NCBI GenBank assembly: GCA_964516805.1
Contig: CAZEXI010000074.1
Span: 1-7,651, forward strand
Source: CAYSTL01 sp964516805
Lineage (GTDB): Archaea; Thermoplasmatota; Thermoplasmata; Halarchaeoplasmatales; Halarchaeoplasmataceae
Direction of reading: 5' to 3'
Length of the DNA: 7,651 nucleotides
Shown here: positions 5,268-7,651 of the stretch, piece by piece
Numbering within the stretch: the stretch's first letter is position 1
Layout of the letters: every line of letters starts with the position of its first letter
Notes under the pieces: generated by a model
Databases searched by the model: none
Told to the model about the DNA's origin: nothing
The model's input: only the letters and a program-made list of their open reading frames with translations
Translations under genes and position numbers: made by a program

Positions 5268-6208
5268 ATTCTAAAAATATCGTAGAGACAGAGAATTTAA
5301 AGAAATACTTCGAATCCAAGAGAGGAGCAGTAAGAGCAGTGGATGATGTGAACATCAATGTTGAGTACGGAGAAACCTTAGGAGTAGTAGGAGAAAGTGG
5401 TTGCGGAAAGACAACTTTAGGAAGAACGATACTGAGATTACTCAATCCAACATCTGGGAAGATCTTCTTTGAAGGTGAAGATGTTACTTCGATCGAAGGA
5501 GAAGAATTGAGATCTTATAGGAAGAAGATGAATATAGTTTTCCAGGATCCAGCTGCCTCATTGAATCCTCAGATGACAGTTTTTGACCATCTAAGCAGAC
5601 CTTTAGAGATACACAACATAGCAACAGGTGATGAGAAGATCGCAAGGATCATCGACATATTGAATACGATGGGTCTAAAAGCAGAACACATGATCAGGTA
5701 TCCGCACGAATTGAGCGGAGGTCAGAAACAAAGAGTTTGTATCGCTAGAGCACTTTGTCTTGAACCAGATTTTATCGTGTTAGATGAACCAACGTCAGCT
5801 CTTGACGTATCTGTACAATCGAAGATACTCAAATTGCTCGATAGAGCTAAGCGTAAGTTCGATGTATCCTACATGTTCATCTCACACAATATCAATCTTG
5901 TGAGAGCGATTAGTGATAGAATAGCTGTGATGTATCTGGGAAGATTGATCGAAGTCGGAGAGACGGATGATGTTTTCGAAGATCCAGATCATCCTTATAC
6001 GAAGGCTTTATTCGAATCAGTACCACAACCTGACCCAGATCAGAAAGTAAAACAACCTCTAAAAGGAGAAGTACCGAGCCCAGTAAATCCACCGAAAGGT
6101 TGTCCATTCGCACCTAGGTGTAAAGAGAAGGTAGGACACATCTGTGACGAAGAACCACCAGAGTTACAAGAAATACATGGCAGAAAAGTTTCTTGCCACA
6201 AATACTAA
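5264..6208 (+). CDS. dppF: Peptide ABC transporter ATPase, DppF/OppF family
   Basis: Second ATPase, which would form a heterodimer with the DppD-like protein; 314 aa. Start ATG 5264 overlaps the dppD stop by 4 bp and has GGGAGGA about 7 bases upstream. The in-frame TTG at 5240 lies before that ribosome site and is rejected. Walker A is GESGCGKT (43-50), Gln94 the Q-loop, LSGGQ (150-154) the signature, FIVLDE (170-175) Walker B and His208 the H-loop (ISHN). The C-terminal domain repeats the four-Cys pattern: C280, C286, C294 and C311, likely a second [4Fe-4S] site. The ATYPICAL feature is none in the catalytic motifs: the protein looks fully functional. It ends the tightly packed part of the operon, and a T-tract follows 17 bases after the stop. 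Confidence 0.96.
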   Translation: MNSKNIVETENLKKYFESKRGAVRAVDDVNINVEYGETLGVVGESGCGKTTLGRTILRLLNPTSGKIFFEGEDVTSIEGEELRSYRKKMNIVFQDPAASLNPQMTVFDHLSRPLEIHNIATGDEKIARIIDILNTMGLKAEHMIRYPHELSGGQKQRVCIARALCLEPDFIVLDEPTSALDVSVQSKILKLLDRAKRKFDVSYMFISHNINLVRAISDRIAVMYLGRLIEVGETDDVFEDPDHPYTKALFESVPQPDPDQKVKQPLKGEVPSPVNPPKGCPFAPRCKEKVGHICDEEPPELQEIHGRKVSCHKY

Positions 6209-6225
6209 AACAATTTTCAAATACC

Positions 6226-6238
6226 TTTTTTCTTTTTT
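6226..6238 (+). terminator. Poly-T terminator after the transporter operon
   Basis: T6-C-T6 preceded by CC lies 17 bases downstream of the dppF stop and before the nitroreductase ribosome site. It closely resembles the tract after the binding-protein gene (2346-2362). It is probably the operon end or a partial terminator. I see no convincing TATA box between it and the next gene, so some read-through is likely. Confidence 0.55.
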
Positions 6239-6243
6239 AATTT

Positions 6244-6250
6244 GAGGTGA
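6244..6250 (+). promoter_or_regulatory. Ribosome binding site deciding the nitroreductase start
   Basis: GAGGTGA overlaps an in-frame GTG at 6247, which therefore cannot be the start. ATG 6256 (5 bases away) or the adjacent ATG 6259 (8 bases away) are both served by this site. Confidence 0.8.
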
Positions 6251-6255
6251 TAGTT

Positions 6256-7032
6256 ATGATGAAAAATGAAGTAATAGAATCTTTATTGGATCACAAATCG
6301 ATAAGGGAATATCTGGATGAGACCCCTTCTGATGAGGAGATCGAAACCATTGTCAAAGCAGGTCAGCAGGCAGCCTTTTCTTCACAATTGTACAGTGTTA
6401 TTTTAGAAAAGGATAAAGACAGTATTCCCTTTGGAGCACCCCTTTTATTCACGATATGTGCAGATATACATAAATTAGAGTTATTTATGGAAAAAAGAGG
6501 ATGGGATCTAAAAACCAATGATCTAACGCTACTGATGTTCGCTGTGCAGGATGCTTCCTACATGGCTCAAAATATGGTCGCTACAGCAGAAAGCTTGGAC
6601 ATGGGTACGTGCTACCTGGGAGGAGCTCTTTGGAAAGCTGATAAGCTCAAAGAAAAGTACAATCTTCCTGAAGGAGTATTCCCATTCGTTCAGCTGACTG
6701 TTGGATATCCTGCAGAATATCCTCCTACCAGACCTAGATATCCTTTGGAATTTACACTATTCGAAGATGAGTATCCAGATGTCGATGACGATACTCTTGA
6801 GGATGCAATGGAAGAGATGGATGAGGGATACCTAGAGCAAGATTATTATAGGATTCTGAACGGTATGATATCCATCCAGATCGATGATAAAGAAGAAGAA
6901 TATACCCTAGATGATTACAGCTGGACAGAACACATATCTAGAAAATGGGGACAGTGGTTCCCAGAGGTTAAAGAACAGTTAGAAAAGATAGAGGAATGTG
7001 GTTTTGAGATCTGTCCGAAAGAGGAAGATTAA
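6256..7032 (+). CDS. Nitroreductase-family FMN oxidoreductase (NfsA/FRP-like)
   Basis: Predicted FMN-binding NAD(P)H oxidoreductase, 258 aa, close to the usual 240-260 of the NfsA/FRP branch. The N-terminal FMN-phosphate motif HKSIREY is at 13-19, followed by the QQAAFSSQLYS segment (37-47). GTCYLGG (117-123) and VGYPAEYPPTRPRYPLE (149-165) match the second FMN-contact and post-domain motifs of this branch. Residues 166-218 are strongly acidic (EDEYPDVDDDTLEDAMEEMDE) and the tail contains YSWTEHISRKWGQW (221-234), a conserved-looking end in anaerobe relatives. The natural substrate is unknown; flavin, quinone or nitro compounds are reduced by relatives. It follows the transporter on the same strand after a T-tract, and its stop lies 2 bp from that of the convergent amidohydrolase. 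Confidence 0.88.
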   Translation: MMKNEVIESLLDHKSIREYLDETPSDEEIETIVKAGQQAAFSSQLYSVILEKDKDSIPFGAPLLFTICADIHKLELFMEKRGWDLKTNDLTLLMFAVQDASYMAQNMVATAESLDMGTCYLGGALWKADKLKEKYNLPEGVFPFVQLTVGYPAEYPPTRPRYPLEFTLFEDEYPDVDDDTLEDAMEEMDEGYLEQDYYRILNGMISIQIDDKEEEYTLDDYSWTEHISRKWGQWFPEVKEQLEKIEECGFEICPKEED

Positions 7033-7034
7033 AT

Positions 7035-7651
7035 TTATAGATCTTCCAGGTCTATCTCTTCTCCCTCGATGAAAACCTTTTCTACTTTTGATTTTATCTC
7101 TAACGGGTCGCCGTCCATGACTACTATGTCTGCATCTTTTCCTTTTTCTAATGAACCAACACGATCATCGATTCCGCAGATCTCAGCGGGATTGATGGTT
7201 ATAGCTTTCAACGCTTCTTCCTCATCCATACCTTCTCTTACAGAATAGGCAGCCATCAGGTTAAGATATTTGGTCGGTATAACTGGAGAGTCAGTCATCA
7301 GTGCTACTTTAACACCTTTATCTGCTAGCACACCAGGTGTCTCAAATGTTCTATCTGAAGTCTCTCTTTTTGTCTTAGCTGACAGACATGGACCAACAAC
7401 AGCTGGTATATCTTTTTCAGCAAGATAATCTGCTATTTGGTGACCTTCTGTAGCATGTTCTATAACCATATCGAAATCGAATTCTTCAGCAAGCCTGATC
7501 GCGGTGATCATATCGTCTGCTCTGTGTGCGTGTATCCTCGCTTTGAGCTTCTTCTCAAGAACTGGTTTCAAAGCTTCTTTTTTGAAATCTTCATTTTCAT
7601 CATCATCTTTTTCCATATAATTTTTAGTTTCGTAGAATGTTTGTCTCAGTA
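7035..7651 (-). CDS. Amidohydrolase (COG1228, imidazolonepropionase-like), 5' end outside window
   Basis: Metal-dependent hydrolase of the amidohydrolase superfamily. The frame stays open to the right edge, so the 204 visible residues are the C-terminal half of a roughly 380-400-residue protein; the ATG at 7616 is an internal Met. From the first visible codon, His40 and His42 in ARIHAHRADD, His65 in VIEHATEGH and Asp120 in LMTDSPVIP are candidate metal-binding or catalytic residues of the TIM barrel. INPAEICGIDDRVGSLEKGKDADIVV (152-177) is the standard C-terminal motif where the chain returns to the small beta domain. The N-terminal HxH metal motif must lie beyond the window. Related archaeal and bacterial proteins are annotated as imidazolonepropionase-like; the true substrate is unknown. 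A role in degrading imported compounds is only suggested by the neighbourhood. Confidence 0.92.
   Translation of the reverse strand, partial: LRQTFYETKNYMEKDDDENEDFKKEALKPVLEKKLKARIHAHRADDMITAIRLAEEFDFDMVIEHATEGHQIADYLAEKDIPAVVGPCLSAKTKRETSDRTFETPGVLADKGVKVALMTDSPVIPTKYLNLMAAYSVREGMDEEEALKAITINPAEICGIDDRVGSLEKGKDADIVVMDGDPLEIKSKVEKVFIEGEEIDLEDL

Noticed and set aside
6247..6255. GTG start for the nitroreductase
   Set aside because: The GTG is part of the GAGGTGA ribosome site itself.
7614..7616. ATG (minus strand) as the amidohydrolase start
   Set aside because: The frame continues upstream without a stop to the window edge with family-like sequence, and the protein would lack half its barrel.

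Overview
The window most likely comes from a low-GC archaeon, probably a euryarchaeon or Thermoplasmatota-like lineage; I cannot name the genus. The main evidence is a tRNA-Thr(GGT) gene whose anticodon loop is interrupted at 37/38 by a 19-nt intron. The intron junctions form a bulge-helix-bulge with two 3-nt bulges, the substrate of the archaeal splicing endonuclease. The tRNA has the U73 discriminator usual for archaeal tRNA-Thr, and CCA is not encoded. Supporting signs are poly-T tracts in place of hairpin terminators, GGAGGT/GAGGTGA Shine-Dalgarno sites, AGA/AGG-rich arginine codons and D/E-rich proteins.

Layout. 1-125: the C-terminal end of an unidentified protein. 126-353: a non-coding stretch packed with perfect or near-perfect hairpins, a 23-bp direct repeat and a copy of the tRNA 5' end. 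354-444: the tRNA with its intron. 445-751: an AT-rich intergenic region with the promoter of the following operon. 752-6208: a complete five-gene peptide-type ABC importer (lipoprotein substrate-binding protein, two permeases, two ATPases with C-terminal four-cysteine motifs). 6256-7032: an NfsA/FRP-like FMN nitroreductase-family protein. 7035-7651: on the minus strand, the C-terminal half of a COG1228-type amidohydrolase, meeting the nitroreductase end-to-end with a 2-bp gap.

How the genes work together. The lipoprotein should capture a peptide or similar small molecule at the outer face of the membrane, the DppB/DppC-like permeases form the channel, and the DppD/DppF-like ATPases drive import. 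The four transporter genes after the binding protein are packed with spacings of +1, 0 and -4 bp. A poly-T tract after the binding-protein gene may end part of the transcripts and so raise the amount of binding protein. The neighbouring amidohydrolase could act on an imported compound, but that is only context.

The least explained part is 160-353 upstream of the tRNA. It holds hairpins with recurring loops (three identical AGA triloops, two TTTATT-type loops). Two segments there mimic the two strands of the tRNA acceptor stem, so the leader can fold into an acceptor-like hairpin or capture the 5' strand of the tRNA itself. This is the best candidate for something undescribed, although it could equally be a local duplication or a palindromic repeat family.
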